Below, in pieces: positions 54,027 through 61,646 of a DNA stretch of 64,000 nucleotides. Source of the DNA: Dyadobacter beijingensis DSM 21582 (GTDB lineage: Bacteria > Bacteroidota > Bacteroidia > Cytophagales > Spirosomataceae); assembly GCF_000382205.1 (NCBI RefSeq), contig NZ_KB907788.1, positions 248,001-312,000 of the forward strand, read 5' to 3'. Below the pieces are notes generated by a model, which saw nothing but the letters and a program-made list of their open reading frames with translations, was not told where the DNA came from and made no database searches. A program made the translations under genes and the position numbers. Numbering within the stretch: position 1 is the first letter of the stretch; every line of letters starts with the position of its first letter.

Positions 54027-54886
54027 CCCCCCAACCCAATCCGCTTAAACTCCCGTGTGAGCTCCGTCAGCGATTGCTCTACGCCCATGCGTTCCAGCGA
54101 CGAGGCACCTACGAAGCCGTGGATGTCGCTTTTGGCAAGTACTTCGCGAACGTCGGCCGGGGTGTTGACGGGTCCGCCGTGGGCGAGGACGAATACGTTC
54201 GGATTCACTTCCCGCGCGGCGTCGCCGATGCGTTGGGTGCGTTCGATGGCTTCGTCCATGCTGCAAGTGGCGTCCACCACGCCGATAGAACCGCCTACTG
54301 TGGTACCTACGTGGGCGATGATGGCGTCGGCGCCTACCTCGGCCATTTGCCGCGCTTCTTCCGGCGTGGCTACATACACGATCGAGAAAAGGTCCATCAT
54401 CGTAGCGAGGCGGATCATTTCCACTTCCTTCGCAAAGCCCATCCCCGTTTCTTCCAGCACCTGCCTGAAATGGCCGTCCACAATGCTGTGGGTAGGGAAG
54501 TTGTTGACGCCCGAAAAGCCCATTTCCTTCACTTTCAGCAAATGGTGCCACATTCTCCGGCGCGGGTCGGAGCCGTGGACGCCGCAGATGACGGGTATCT
54601 CCTCTACGACGGGCAGTACTTCAAATTCACCGATTTCCATCGCTACGGCATTGGCGTCGCCGTAGGCCATGAGCCCGGCCGTGGAGCCGTGCCCGGCCAT
54701 TCTGAACCGGCCGGAATTATAGATGATAATGAGGTCGGCGCCCCCTTTTTCGATGAATTTGGCGCTGATGCCCGTGCCGGCGCCGGCGGCGATAATGGCT
54801 TTCCCCTGGTCGATCGTGGCTTGCAAGCGGTCCCTTACTTCCTGTTTCGTGTAGGGGTTTCCCTTTCCTGTCCATGGATTAGGCAT
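54011..54886 (-). CDS. Phosphoenolpyruvate hydrolase-like TIM-barrel protein (Tm-1 C-terminal domain family)
   Basis: This 291-residue protein is recognisable as the PEP-hydrolase family/TIM barrel: AGTGISAKFIEKGGADLIIIYNSGRFRMAG, GFSGVNNFPTHSIVDG, VGADAIIAHVGTTVGGS, FVLAHGGPVNTPADV, GFVGASSLERMG. It is encoded 45 bases after the UPF0261 gene in the same direction. In tomato Tm-1 the homologous domains are fused in one protein, which supports a joint function. The substrate is unknown. The C-terminal residues (LTDR) and stop codon come from the 7-bp repeat array that begins here. Confidence 0.9.
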   Translation of the reverse strand: MPNPWTGKGNPYTKQEVRDRLQATIDQGKAIIAAGAGTGISAKFIEKGGADLIIIYNSGRFRMAGHGSTAGLMAYGDANAVAMEIGEFEVLPVVEEIPVICGVHGSDPRRRMWHHLLKVKEMGFSGVNNFPTHSIVDGHFRQVLEETGMGFAKEVEMIRLATMMDLFSIVYVATPEEARQMAEVGADAIIAHVGTTVGGSIGVVDATCSMDEAIERTQRIGDAAREVNPNVFVLAHGGPVNTPADVREVLAKSDIHGFVGASSLERMGVEQSLTELTREFKRIGLGGLTDR

Positions 54887-54931
54887 AATATTTCGGTTGT
54901 GGTTATGAATGAATTAAGATTGATTGATCAT

Positions 54932-56158
54932 TTACCGGTTCCGCATCAGCCCCAGCAAGGTATCTACCAATAGCTGGGCAAATGCCGGGTCGTTAATGTG
55001 CGTATCGGCTTCGGTGACAGTGACCTGACCGCTGATATGTTTTTTAATGGCCGTAAAAAGGGCATTGTCGGCAGCCGGATTGTGAAAAATACCCCCATCC
55101 GATGCGACCTGCGAAATGCCCCGCAGCGGGAGCACGACGGCGGCCGATACCGGCGAACGGCTCACTTTCCGCGCCAGGCGCTCGCCCAGGATCGCGTTCT
55201 CGCGCTCGTCCGTACGCATGAGCGTCACATCGGGTGCCCAGCTGTACAAATGCCGGTCTGCGAAAGCGCGCGGGACGGTGTCGAGGTGGGCGAAATTCAC
55301 CATATCCATACAGCCCGGCACCACTACCTGCGGGATGCCCATATCGGCCGCTGCCGTGAGCCTTTCAGGCCCGGCGCTGCAAATGCCGCCGCAAAGGTCG
55401 TCGGCGAGCTCGGTGGTGGTAATATCCAGCACGGCGTCGAAGCAGCCCTCGCGGATGAGCGATTCCATCGTTTTGCCCCCCACGCCTGTGGCATGGAACG
55501 CGAGGACTTCAAAACCCGCATGGGTCAGGAGTTCGGTGCATTTGTCGACGCACGCCGTGGTATTGCCGAACATGCTGATGGCAATGCTGCGCGTGGGCAT
55601 ATCGGTGCCGGCCGTTTGCACATTGGCCATGGCGCACACGGCCGCGGCGGCCTGCGCCACCAGTTGCCGGAGAATGTGGTTCATCCCCGCCACGTCCACC
55701 ACGGAAGGGATCAGCATAATATCCTTGTCGCCGATCTGGCGCGAAAGGTCTTTCGTTGCCAGTGTGGTGAGGCACACTTTGGGCGCACCGAACGGAATTC
55801 CCTGCATGGCCGACAATGCGATGTAGGTACCGCCGCCGCCGCCCATCCCTGCGACGGCTTTGATTTTCCCCTCCTGATAAAGCCGCGCGACGAGCTTCGC
55901 GGCGCCCCGGCCCATGATATCGATGGCCTTGCCCCGGTCGCGGTCGCGGCGAAGTGAACCTATGTCCTGGTCCGCGGCAGCCGCTACGGCTTCGGCTTCG
56001 AAATCGATGGGAAATGCGTCGGTCGTGCCGAAAACGCCCGTGTTCATCGTAACGACCGTTTCGCCCTGCGCCAGGATACAGTCCCGCAGGTAGGCGAAAA
56101 CATCGCCCTTGGTGTCGAAACAGCCGAGTAGGAGAATGCTTTTATCTGAAATTGACAT
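54932..56158 (-). CDS. Tm-1-like ATP-binding domain protein (UPF0261)
   Basis: The start at 56158 (MSISDKSILLLGCFDTKGD) is chosen; the frame is open to 56194 but the extension is not conserved. The 408-residue protein matches UPF0261: LLGCFDTKGDVFAYLRDCI, VAGMGGGGGTYIALSAMQGIPFGAPK, MLIPSVVDVAGMNHILRQLVAQAA, FHATGVGGKTMESLI and VVPGCMDMVNFAH. The Gly-rich stretch is the likely nucleotide site. It is homologous to the N-terminal half of tomato Tm-1, a resistance protein against tobamovirus replication; the bacterial role is unknown, possibly a small-molecule reaction carried out with the TIM-barrel partner downstream. Confidence 0.9.
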   Translation of the reverse strand: MSISDKSILLLGCFDTKGDVFAYLRDCILAQGETVVTMNTGVFGTTDAFPIDFEAEAVAAAADQDIGSLRRDRDRGKAIDIMGRGAAKLVARLYQEGKIKAVAGMGGGGGTYIALSAMQGIPFGAPKVCLTTLATKDLSRQIGDKDIMLIPSVVDVAGMNHILRQLVAQAAAAVCAMANVQTAGTDMPTRSIAISMFGNTTACVDKCTELLTHAGFEVLAFHATGVGGKTMESLIREGCFDAVLDITTTELADDLCGGICSAGPERLTAAADMGIPQVVVPGCMDMVNFAHLDTVPRAFADRHLYSWAPDVTLMRTDERENAILGERLARKVSRSPVSAAVVLPLRGISQVASDGGIFHNPAADNALFTAIKKHISGQVTVTEADTHINDPAFAQLLVDTLLGLMRNR

Positions 56159-56183
56159 AATGCAAGTATAACCACATATCCGT

Positions 56184-56366
56184 ATGCAATGCAACCCCGC
56201 GCCTCAAAGCGATTTCCGGCGCAAGGAGCTGCTCAATGGTGTGAATGTCATCACGGGCAAAACCGTGAATACCGGCGGGAAAGAAAGCACCTTTACCGCG
56301 GTACCCTACTACGCGATGGGCAACCGCAGCGGCAAGGGCAACAAAGTATGGCTGCCCGTGCGCTAA
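56184..56366 (+). pseudogene. Remnant of a GH127 (DUF1680) gene, C-terminal fragment
   Basis: A 60-residue plus-strand reading frame ends in FTAVPYYAMGNRSGKGNKVWLPVR. This closely resembles the C-terminus of GH127/DUF1680 beta-L-arabinofuranosidases, which end with a PYYAWxNRGxGxMxVW-type segment; ELLNGVNVITGK fits the strand before it. Only the last 45-50 residues of a family of about 600-800 residues remain, there is no signal peptide, and the coding part is squeezed between two minus-strand genes (26 and 6 bases away). I read it as a decayed leftover of a deletion, not a functional gene. Confidence 0.6.
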
Positions 56367-56372
56367 TCCGCC

Positions 56373-57632
56373 TCAGGAGAACCGGTTGCGGGCATCATAG
56401 GCAAGCCCGAGCCCCACGCTCGACAGCTTGTTCTCCTCCGACCATTCGGCGGCGGGGAAAAGTGCGCGGAAACGTTCCTGAATGAGCGGGATCTCCGTGG
56501 AGCCGCCGGTCATGATCACCAGCCCGATAGCCTCCGGCGCGATGCCGGCGCTGTCGAGGCATTGGCGGGCGGCTTCGACAATGCGCTGCGTTTTCGTATT
56601 GATCGCCGCATTGAACACCTCCCGCTCGACATTGATCTGCAAATCCTCATCGATAAACGGAAGCGACGCTACATAGGCGTCGTTTTGCGTTAAGCCGATC
56701 TTGATATTTTCCGTTTCGGCGAGTACGGCATGGCCGCTTTCCTGCTCGAGGACGTTGATCAGCCGGCCGTATTTTTCCGGCGAATGCGTTTCGCGCAGCA
56801 GTTGTTTGGCCTGGAATATGGTCCTGTTGGTATATAAAAAATTGACCTTGCTCCATTCCGACAGGTCGAAATAGTGATAGGAGGGCACTTCGAGGTTTTT
56901 GACGCCGTACGTTGTCCGGAATCCCAGCTCGGGCATCATGCGCGCGAGGCTCAGGTCCTTGTCGAAATCGTTGCCGCCGAGGCGTACCCCCGTGTTGGCC
57001 AGAATGTCGCTCGTTCGGTCGTGCTTACCTGCATTTTCTTTCGAGAGGCGTATTACTGTAAAATCGGAGGTTCCTCCGCCGAGATCCACAACCATCGCCA
57101 GTTTCTCTCCCAATACCCGCGCCTCGTGTGCGAATGCGGCCGCGATCGGCTCGAACTGGAAGCCGATATGCTCGAAGCCGAGGCTTTGGGCAATGGCTTT
57201 GAGCTCCTCCTCGGCCCGCTGGTCGGCGGCGGGGTCGTTGTCGACAAAGTGTACAGGGCGGCCCATGACCACGTGTTTGAGCTCGGTGTTGCAGTCGGCT
57301 TCGGCCTTGCGTTTCATCTGGTCGAGAAACGCCGCCACGATCTGGTCGAACTTCATCAGTTCCCCATTCACCATCGTGCCCTGGCGCATGGCCGGCGTGC
57401 CGAGCACCCGTTTGAGGCTTCGCATCAGTCGGCCGGGGTTGCGGTTCAGGAAGCGTTCCATGGCGGCGCGGCCGAAGAATGCCTCATTGTCTTTCCGCGC
57501 GAAGAACATGGCGCTCGGGATGGTTTTGTGGTCGTTCTCGACGGGAATCAGGAAAACGTCGTCGGAACTGGCTATGGCGAGGCTGGAATTGGAGGTACCG
57601 AAGTCGATGCCGCAGAAAACAGGAGTAGTCAT
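56373..57632 (-). CDS. yegD: Hsp70 family protein, YegD-like
   Basis: The start at 57632 (MTTPVFCGIDFGTSNSSLAIAS) is chosen because the actin-fold phosphate-1 motif must be close to the N-terminus. The 419-residue protein has the Hsp70 ATPase core: GIDFGTSNS, MVVDLGGGTSDFTVIRL, GGNDFDKDL and LVIMTGGSTEIPLI. It ends soon after the ATPase domain and lacks the substrate-binding beta domain and lid of DnaK, as in E. coli YegD. A role as a chaperone-like ATPase is inferred from the fold only. It is divergent from the tautomerase gene. Confidence 0.92.
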   Translation of the reverse strand: MTTPVFCGIDFGTSNSSLAIASSDDVFLIPVENDHKTIPSAMFFARKDNEAFFGRAAMERFLNRNPGRLMRSLKRVLGTPAMRQGTMVNGELMKFDQIVAAFLDQMKRKAEADCNTELKHVVMGRPVHFVDNDPAADQRAEEELKAIAQSLGFEHIGFQFEPIAAAFAHEARVLGEKLAMVVDLGGGTSDFTVIRLSKENAGKHDRTSDILANTGVRLGGNDFDKDLSLARMMPELGFRTTYGVKNLEVPSYHYFDLSEWSKVNFLYTNRTIFQAKQLLRETHSPEKYGRLINVLEQESGHAVLAETENIKIGLTQNDAYVASLPFIDEDLQINVEREVFNAAINTKTQRIVEAARQCLDSAGIAPEAIGLVIMTGGSTEIPLIQERFRALFPAAEWSEENKLSSVGLGLAYDARNRFS

Positions 57633-57842
57633 TTTTTTCAAAATTGGGGGCGCAAATGTCCTACTATTTGTCGGGTAATGCAAATGCTTTGCGAAACTAA
57701 TGCAGAAAACGCAGGCTGCCCGGCGTGGAAGTTGTGATGTAGGTCACGTAATGGTCTGCGGCGGATCGGGTTACTTTGTAATGTCAAAACGGAATAAAGT
57801 ATTGACAATTAAGGTATTGTTAACCCTTTAAATGAAACAGAC

Positions 57843-58061
57843 ATGCCATTCATACAAATTGACGTAACCCGCGAAGGCGTTACCCGCGCGCAGAAGCAAG
57901 CGCTCATTTCAGGCGTGACCGACCTCATTACGGAAGTACTCGACAAAGACCCGCACCTGACGCACGTCGTGATCCGCGAAGTGGAGCCCGACGACTGGGG
58001 ATATGCCGGCGAGCAGGTATCCGTATTGCGTGAGAAAGGGATCACTGCACAAAGAAAATAG
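57843..58061 (+). CDS. 4-oxalocrotonate tautomerase family protein
   Basis: The 72-residue protein begins MPFIQIDVTREGVTRAQKQAL. After Met removal the N-terminal Pro is the general base of this family, and the short beta-alpha-beta unit (ALISGVTDLITEVLDKDP, THVVIREVEPDDWGYAG) is complete. Family enzymes tautomerise enols and 2-oxo acids and work as hexamers. It lies 27 bases upstream of an SDR gene in the same direction, which suggests a common, unknown pathway. Confidence 0.92.
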   Translation: MPFIQIDVTREGVTRAQKQALISGVTDLITEVLDKDPHLTHVVIREVEPDDWGYAGEQVSVLREKGITAQRK

Positions 58062-58088
58062 TCCATCCATTTTTTTGAAATAACCATT

Positions 58089-58835
58089 ATGAAAACGCAG
58101 ACAGTAATCGTTACCGGCGCATCGACCGGGATAGGCAGGGCCGTAGCCGCACTTTTTCTTCAACACGGGCACCGTGTGATCATCAACTCGGCCAATGCGG
58201 AAAACCTGGCCGCTACTTACGCCGAACTCGGCCACCACGATCGCCTGGTGCAGGTAGCGGGCGACATTAGTAACAAAGCGACAGGGAAATTGCTCGTAGA
58301 TACCGCCGTGGCGCGGTTCGGCACAGTGGACGTGCTGATCAACAACGCGGGGGTATTCGAGCCTAAAAGCTTTCTGGACGTGGATGAGGAACACCTCGAC
58401 CGCTTCCTGGACACTAACCTGAAAGGGACGTATTTCACGAGCCAGTCGGCGATCCGCCAGATGCTCCAACAGGGCGAAGGCGCCATTATCAACATCGGTA
58501 CGGTGCTTGTGGACCACGCCATCGGCGGCTTTCCGGCCACGGCGCCCATTTCCAGCAAAGGCGCCATCCATGCATTGACGCGTCAATTGGCCGCGGAATT
58601 CGGGAAGAACAATATCCGCGTGAACTGTATCGCGCCCGGCATTATCCGCAGCCCGCTCCAAGCCAAAACCGGTGTGACAGACGCCGACAGCCTGGCCGGC
58701 CTGCATTTGGTGGACCGCATCGGCGAAACGGAAGACGTGGCGCAGCTGGCACTCTACCTGGCCGGCAGCAGCTTCATTACCGGTGAGGTGATCAACCTTG
58801 ACGGCGGCCACGTGGCCGGCCACCATATTGGCTAA
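58089..58835 (+). CDS. SDR family protein without the catalytic tyrosine
   Basis: The 248-residue Rossmann protein has the classical SDR cofactor motif VTGASTGIGRAVAALF and the structural VLINNAGVF. The active-site segment is INIGTVLVDHAIGGFPATAPISSKGAIHAL: the Lys of YxxxK is present (SSKGA), but the Tyr position is Pro, and the Ser that is usually at INISS is Gly-Thr. The C-terminus (NIRVNCIAPGIIRSPL, ITGEVINLDGGHVAGHH) is normal. The fold and the cofactor site are intact, so it may bind NAD(P) but not carry out standard dehydrogenation. It is probably co-transcribed with the tautomerase gene. Confidence 0.88.
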   Translation: MKTQTVIVTGASTGIGRAVAALFLQHGHRVIINSANAENLAATYAELGHHDRLVQVAGDISNKATGKLLVDTAVARFGTVDVLINNAGVFEPKSFLDVDEEHLDRFLDTNLKGTYFTSQSAIRQMLQQGEGAIINIGTVLVDHAIGGFPATAPISSKGAIHALTRQLAAEFGKNNIRVNCIAPGIIRSPLQAKTGVTDADSLAGLHLVDRIGETEDVAQLALYLAGSSFITGEVINLDGGHVAGHHIG

Positions 58836-58955
58836 GTGAAGGGGCGCAAGCCGTCTCTATGTCACCCTAGATATCTAACACGCTCACTCAGAAAACATTA
58901 CCGGTCACTAGCTATTCGGTGGCCTTTGTTTTCAGGTACAAAAAGTTAAAGTAAA

Positions 58956-58994
58956 TTTCGGCTGTAATTACAATTTCCTGATTTACAACCGAAA
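58956..58994. repeat. Imperfect inverted repeat upstream of the SGNH/MBOAT operon
   Basis: TTTCGGCTGTAA (58956-58967) is matched by TTACAACCGAAA (58983-58994), 11 of 12 positions complementary, with a 15-base loop. There is no T run after it. It lies 55 bases before the start of the next gene and could be an operator or a leader hairpin. Confidence 0.5.
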
Positions 58995-59048
58995 CCGCCG
59001 GACGCGCACCGGTGGGGCAGGGATGCTTTTACTTTAATTTTTTGAGCC

Positions 59049-60101
59049 ATGAAAAAGACAAACTTTCAAGCAGCGTGCCTTGCCGGTACGCTCGTGATTC
59101 TCTTCCTGATCGGTTGGGAATCCTACCTGCGGAATCGCGGGTTCACGCTGTCGTACAACGACGACGAAAGCCTGTGGGCGCATACGCGTCAGCAAATTTA
59201 CGACGCTACGCCTGCCGGGCCGGTGATCGTCGGTACCTCCCGTGCCAAATTCGATATCGACCTGCAAACCTGGGAAGGCATCACGGGCCAGTCGCCTGTG
59301 CAGCTGGGCATTGTGGGCACTACGCCGCGGCCTGTGCTGCAAGACCTTGCCGACGATCCCGCGTTCAAAGGCACGGTGATCGTGGATGTGATGGAGCCGC
59401 TCTTTTTTCAGCCGGACGGCTCATTTGCAGAGACTTCCGCGAAGAAGCGCCTGGACTATTACCCCAAATGGTCGCTATCGCAGCAGGCGGGTTTCTTCAT
59501 TAACCAGCCGCTGGAAAACCACCTGATGTTTCTAGACGAAGAGCGTTATTCGGTGAATGCGCTTATCAAAAGGCTGCCGATCGCAAGTCGGCCGGGCGTG
59601 TTTGTGTTCCCCGTGTTCCCGATGGAATTCGAATATGTGCAGCCCAACCGGCAAACCTCTTTCACCGAGAACTTTTTGAAGGATACCACCGCCCAGCGTG
59701 AAGTAAGGGACGTGTGGACGCGAATGGGCCTCACAAGCGCGAAACGCGGCGTAAGCGGCGATACGCTCGCCCACATTATCCGCTCCGTTGCGCAAGCCGT
59801 GGGCAAGATCCGTGCGAGGGGCGGAGAGGTCTTATTGGTGCGGTTCCCTTCCAGCGACGCTGTCTGGAATGCCGAGCAGCAGGCCTATCCACGTGCATTG
59901 TACTGGGAAAGATTAGTGAAGGAAACAGGCGTGGCAGGCATCCATTTTGCCGATTACCCCGAGCTTTCTCGCTACAAATGCCCCGAATGGTCGCACCTCA
60001 CGCCGGCCGATGCCCGGGCTTTCACCAAAGACCTGGCCCGGATCATCGAAACGAAAACGAAATGGTCTTTGCAAAATGCGGTATCTCATCATAATCCATA
60101 A
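59049..60101 (+). CDS. SGNH-hydrolase-like protein, partner of MBOAT acyltransferase
   Basis: The 350-residue protein has an N-terminal membrane segment (AACLAGTLVILFLIGW) and a periplasmic domain that fits the SGNH/AlgX-like acetyl-transfer proteins: VIVGTSRAKFDIDLQTWEG, with the nucleophilic Ser, VLLVRFPSSDAVWNAEQ and, near the end, EWSHLTPADARAF with the catalytic His. It is followed 18 bases later by an MBOAT acyltransferase. By analogy with the alginate and DltB/DltD systems, the MBOAT passes an acyl group across the membrane and this protein places it on a surface glycan. The acceptor is unknown. Confidence 0.75.
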   Translation: MKKTNFQAACLAGTLVILFLIGWESYLRNRGFTLSYNDDESLWAHTRQQIYDATPAGPVIVGTSRAKFDIDLQTWEGITGQSPVQLGIVGTTPRPVLQDLADDPAFKGTVIVDVMEPLFFQPDGSFAETSAKKRLDYYPKWSLSQQAGFFINQPLENHLMFLDEERYSVNALIKRLPIASRPGVFVFPVFPMEFEYVQPNRQTSFTENFLKDTTAQREVRDVWTRMGLTSAKRGVSGDTLAHIIRSVAQAVGKIRARGGEVLLVRFPSSDAVWNAEQQAYPRALYWERLVKETGVAGIHFADYPELSRYKCPEWSHLTPADARAFTKDLARIIETKTKWSLQNAVSHHNP

Positions 60102-60119
60102 CATTCGATCTCATTAGCC

Positions 60120-61589
60120 ATGGTATTCAATTCATACACCTTCGTCCTGTTTTTTGTGGTGCTGCTGGCACTGCACAACATGCCTTTTTCGTGGACTGCG
60201 AAAAAACGTAATTTGCTGGTAGCCAGCTATATTTTTTACGCGCTCTGGAACCCGCCGTTCATCCTGTTGCTCTGGCTTTCAACCGTCGTGGACTTTTATA
60301 TGGCCAAACTGATTTCCGTCACGGAAGAAAAAAAACGGCGTCGTATGTGGCTCGCAGTGAGCCTGGTACTGAACCTGGGAATGCTGAGTTACTTCAAATA
60401 CGGCGGCTTCCTGCTCGAAAACTTTACCATGCTCATGAACTCGATGGGCATTGCTTTCCAGGCGGCCAAACCGGACATTATCCTGCCGGTCGGGATCTCG
60501 TTTTACACTTTTGTCACCTTGTCTTACACGATCGACGTATATCAACGTAAGTTCAAGCCGGAGTCGTCGTTTCTCGATTTCGCATTGTTCGTGACGTACT
60601 TCCCGCACCTCGTCGCCGGGCCGATCGTCCGTCCCGAAGACCTGATTCCGCAGTTCAAAGAACCGAAAAAAGCGACGGGGCAGCAGTTTTCCTGGGGTGT
60701 GTTCCTGCTAACGCTCGGCTTGTTCCTCAAAGTAGTGATCGCCGACGGCTGGCTGGCCGATACTTCCGACCTTATTTTCGGGTTGCCATTCCCGGTGAAC
60801 CCGCTTGACGCGTGGTCGGCTGTGCTGGCATTTTCCGGACAAATCTTCTGTGATTTCAGCGGCTATTCCACCTGTGCCATCGGCGTTTCGCTCTGCCTGG
60901 GTTTCAAATTGCCGGAAAATTTCCGCTATCCCTACGCCGCCGCCGGTTTCTCGGACTTCTGGCGCCGCTGGCACATCACGCTGTCGACCTGGCTGCGCGA
61001 TTACCTGTACATTCCCCTGGGCGGCAACCGCTCGGGCCGGTTCCGTACCTATATGAACCTGATGATCACGATGCTGCTCGGTGGCTTATGGCATGGCGCT
61101 TCATGGAATTTTGTGATTTGGGGCGGTTTGCACGGACTTTTCCTCTGTGTCGAAAGGCTATTGCAGCGAAAATCCCGGAGCGTGCCGCAAGTTGTGAATG
61201 CGGGCGGCATTGTATTGCAGGCAACGGTGATCCCCGTACGGCCCGGTAAAATGGCGCTGCTGCTGCGCGTGCTGCTCACGTTTTTCCTCGTTAACGTGAC
61301 GTGGGTGTTCTTCCGCTCACCCGATTTCGGCACGGCCATTAAAATGTTGCTTTGTATGTTCGGCGTGATTACGCAGGGCCCCAAAATGCTCACGACGCCC
61401 GATATGCTCAAAGTAGCGATCGTGACGGTGGGCCTGCTTGTTTGTCACTGGCAAATGCGCGAGCGCACGGTGCACGGTTTGTTTGAAAAAATGCCTTGGT
61501 GGCTGTTTGGGACGTTGTGGGGTATTATGCTGATCCTGCTTGCATTGACGCAAAAAAGCACGGGTTCATTCATTTATTTCCAGTTTTAA
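60120..61589 (+). CDS. MBOAT family O-acyltransferase (AlgI-like)
   Basis: This 489-residue membrane protein shows the MBOAT signatures: MVFNSYTFVLFF at the N-terminus, ILPVGISFYTFVTLSYTIDVY, DFALFVTYFPHLVAGPIVRPEDL, FSDFWRRWHITLSTWLRDYLYIPLGGNR and the catalytic His325 in LGGLWHGASWNFVIWGGLHG. It moves acyl groups, usually acetyl, to periplasmic acceptors together with an SGNH partner, encoded just upstream. Its targets could be cell-surface polysaccharides, such as those made by the glycosyltransferases in this window, but that is not shown. A strong terminator follows. Confidence 0.93.
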   Translation: MVFNSYTFVLFFVVLLALHNMPFSWTAKKRNLLVASYIFYALWNPPFILLLWLSTVVDFYMAKLISVTEEKKRRRMWLAVSLVLNLGMLSYFKYGGFLLENFTMLMNSMGIAFQAAKPDIILPVGISFYTFVTLSYTIDVYQRKFKPESSFLDFALFVTYFPHLVAGPIVRPEDLIPQFKEPKKATGQQFSWGVFLLTLGLFLKVVIADGWLADTSDLIFGLPFPVNPLDAWSAVLAFSGQIFCDFSGYSTCAIGVSLCLGFKLPENFRYPYAAAGFSDFWRRWHITLSTWLRDYLYIPLGGNRSGRFRTYMNLMITMLLGGLWHGASWNFVIWGGLHGLFLCVERLLQRKSRSVPQVVNAGGIVLQATVIPVRPGKMALLLRVLLTFFLVNVTWVFFRSPDFGTAIKMLLCMFGVITQGPKMLTTPDMLKVAIVTVGLLVCHWQMRERTVHGLFEKMPWWLFGTLWGIMLILLALTQKSTGSFIYFQF

Positions 61590-61605
61590 CCGTATGTAAA
61601 TGCAC

Positions 61606-61646
61606 ATGGTCCGGTGGGCGCTACGAGCTGCCTACCGGACCATTTT
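61606..61646 (+). terminator. Rho-independent terminator after the SGNH/MBOAT operon
   Basis: A perfect 10-bp stem ATGGTCCGGT (61606-61615) with ACCGGACCAT (61634-61643), extended by four more pairs, then T residues. It is 17 bases after the MBOAT stop. The right arm also encodes the last codons (MVR) and stop of the convergent GH28 gene, so the hairpin serves both genes. Confidence 0.8.

Noticed and set aside
54057-55957. Plus-strand open frames across the Tm-1-like operon (for example 54998-55957)
   Set aside because: They lie opposite genes with strong family motifs (PEP hydrolase, UPF0261) and encode low-complexity, His/Arg-rich products.
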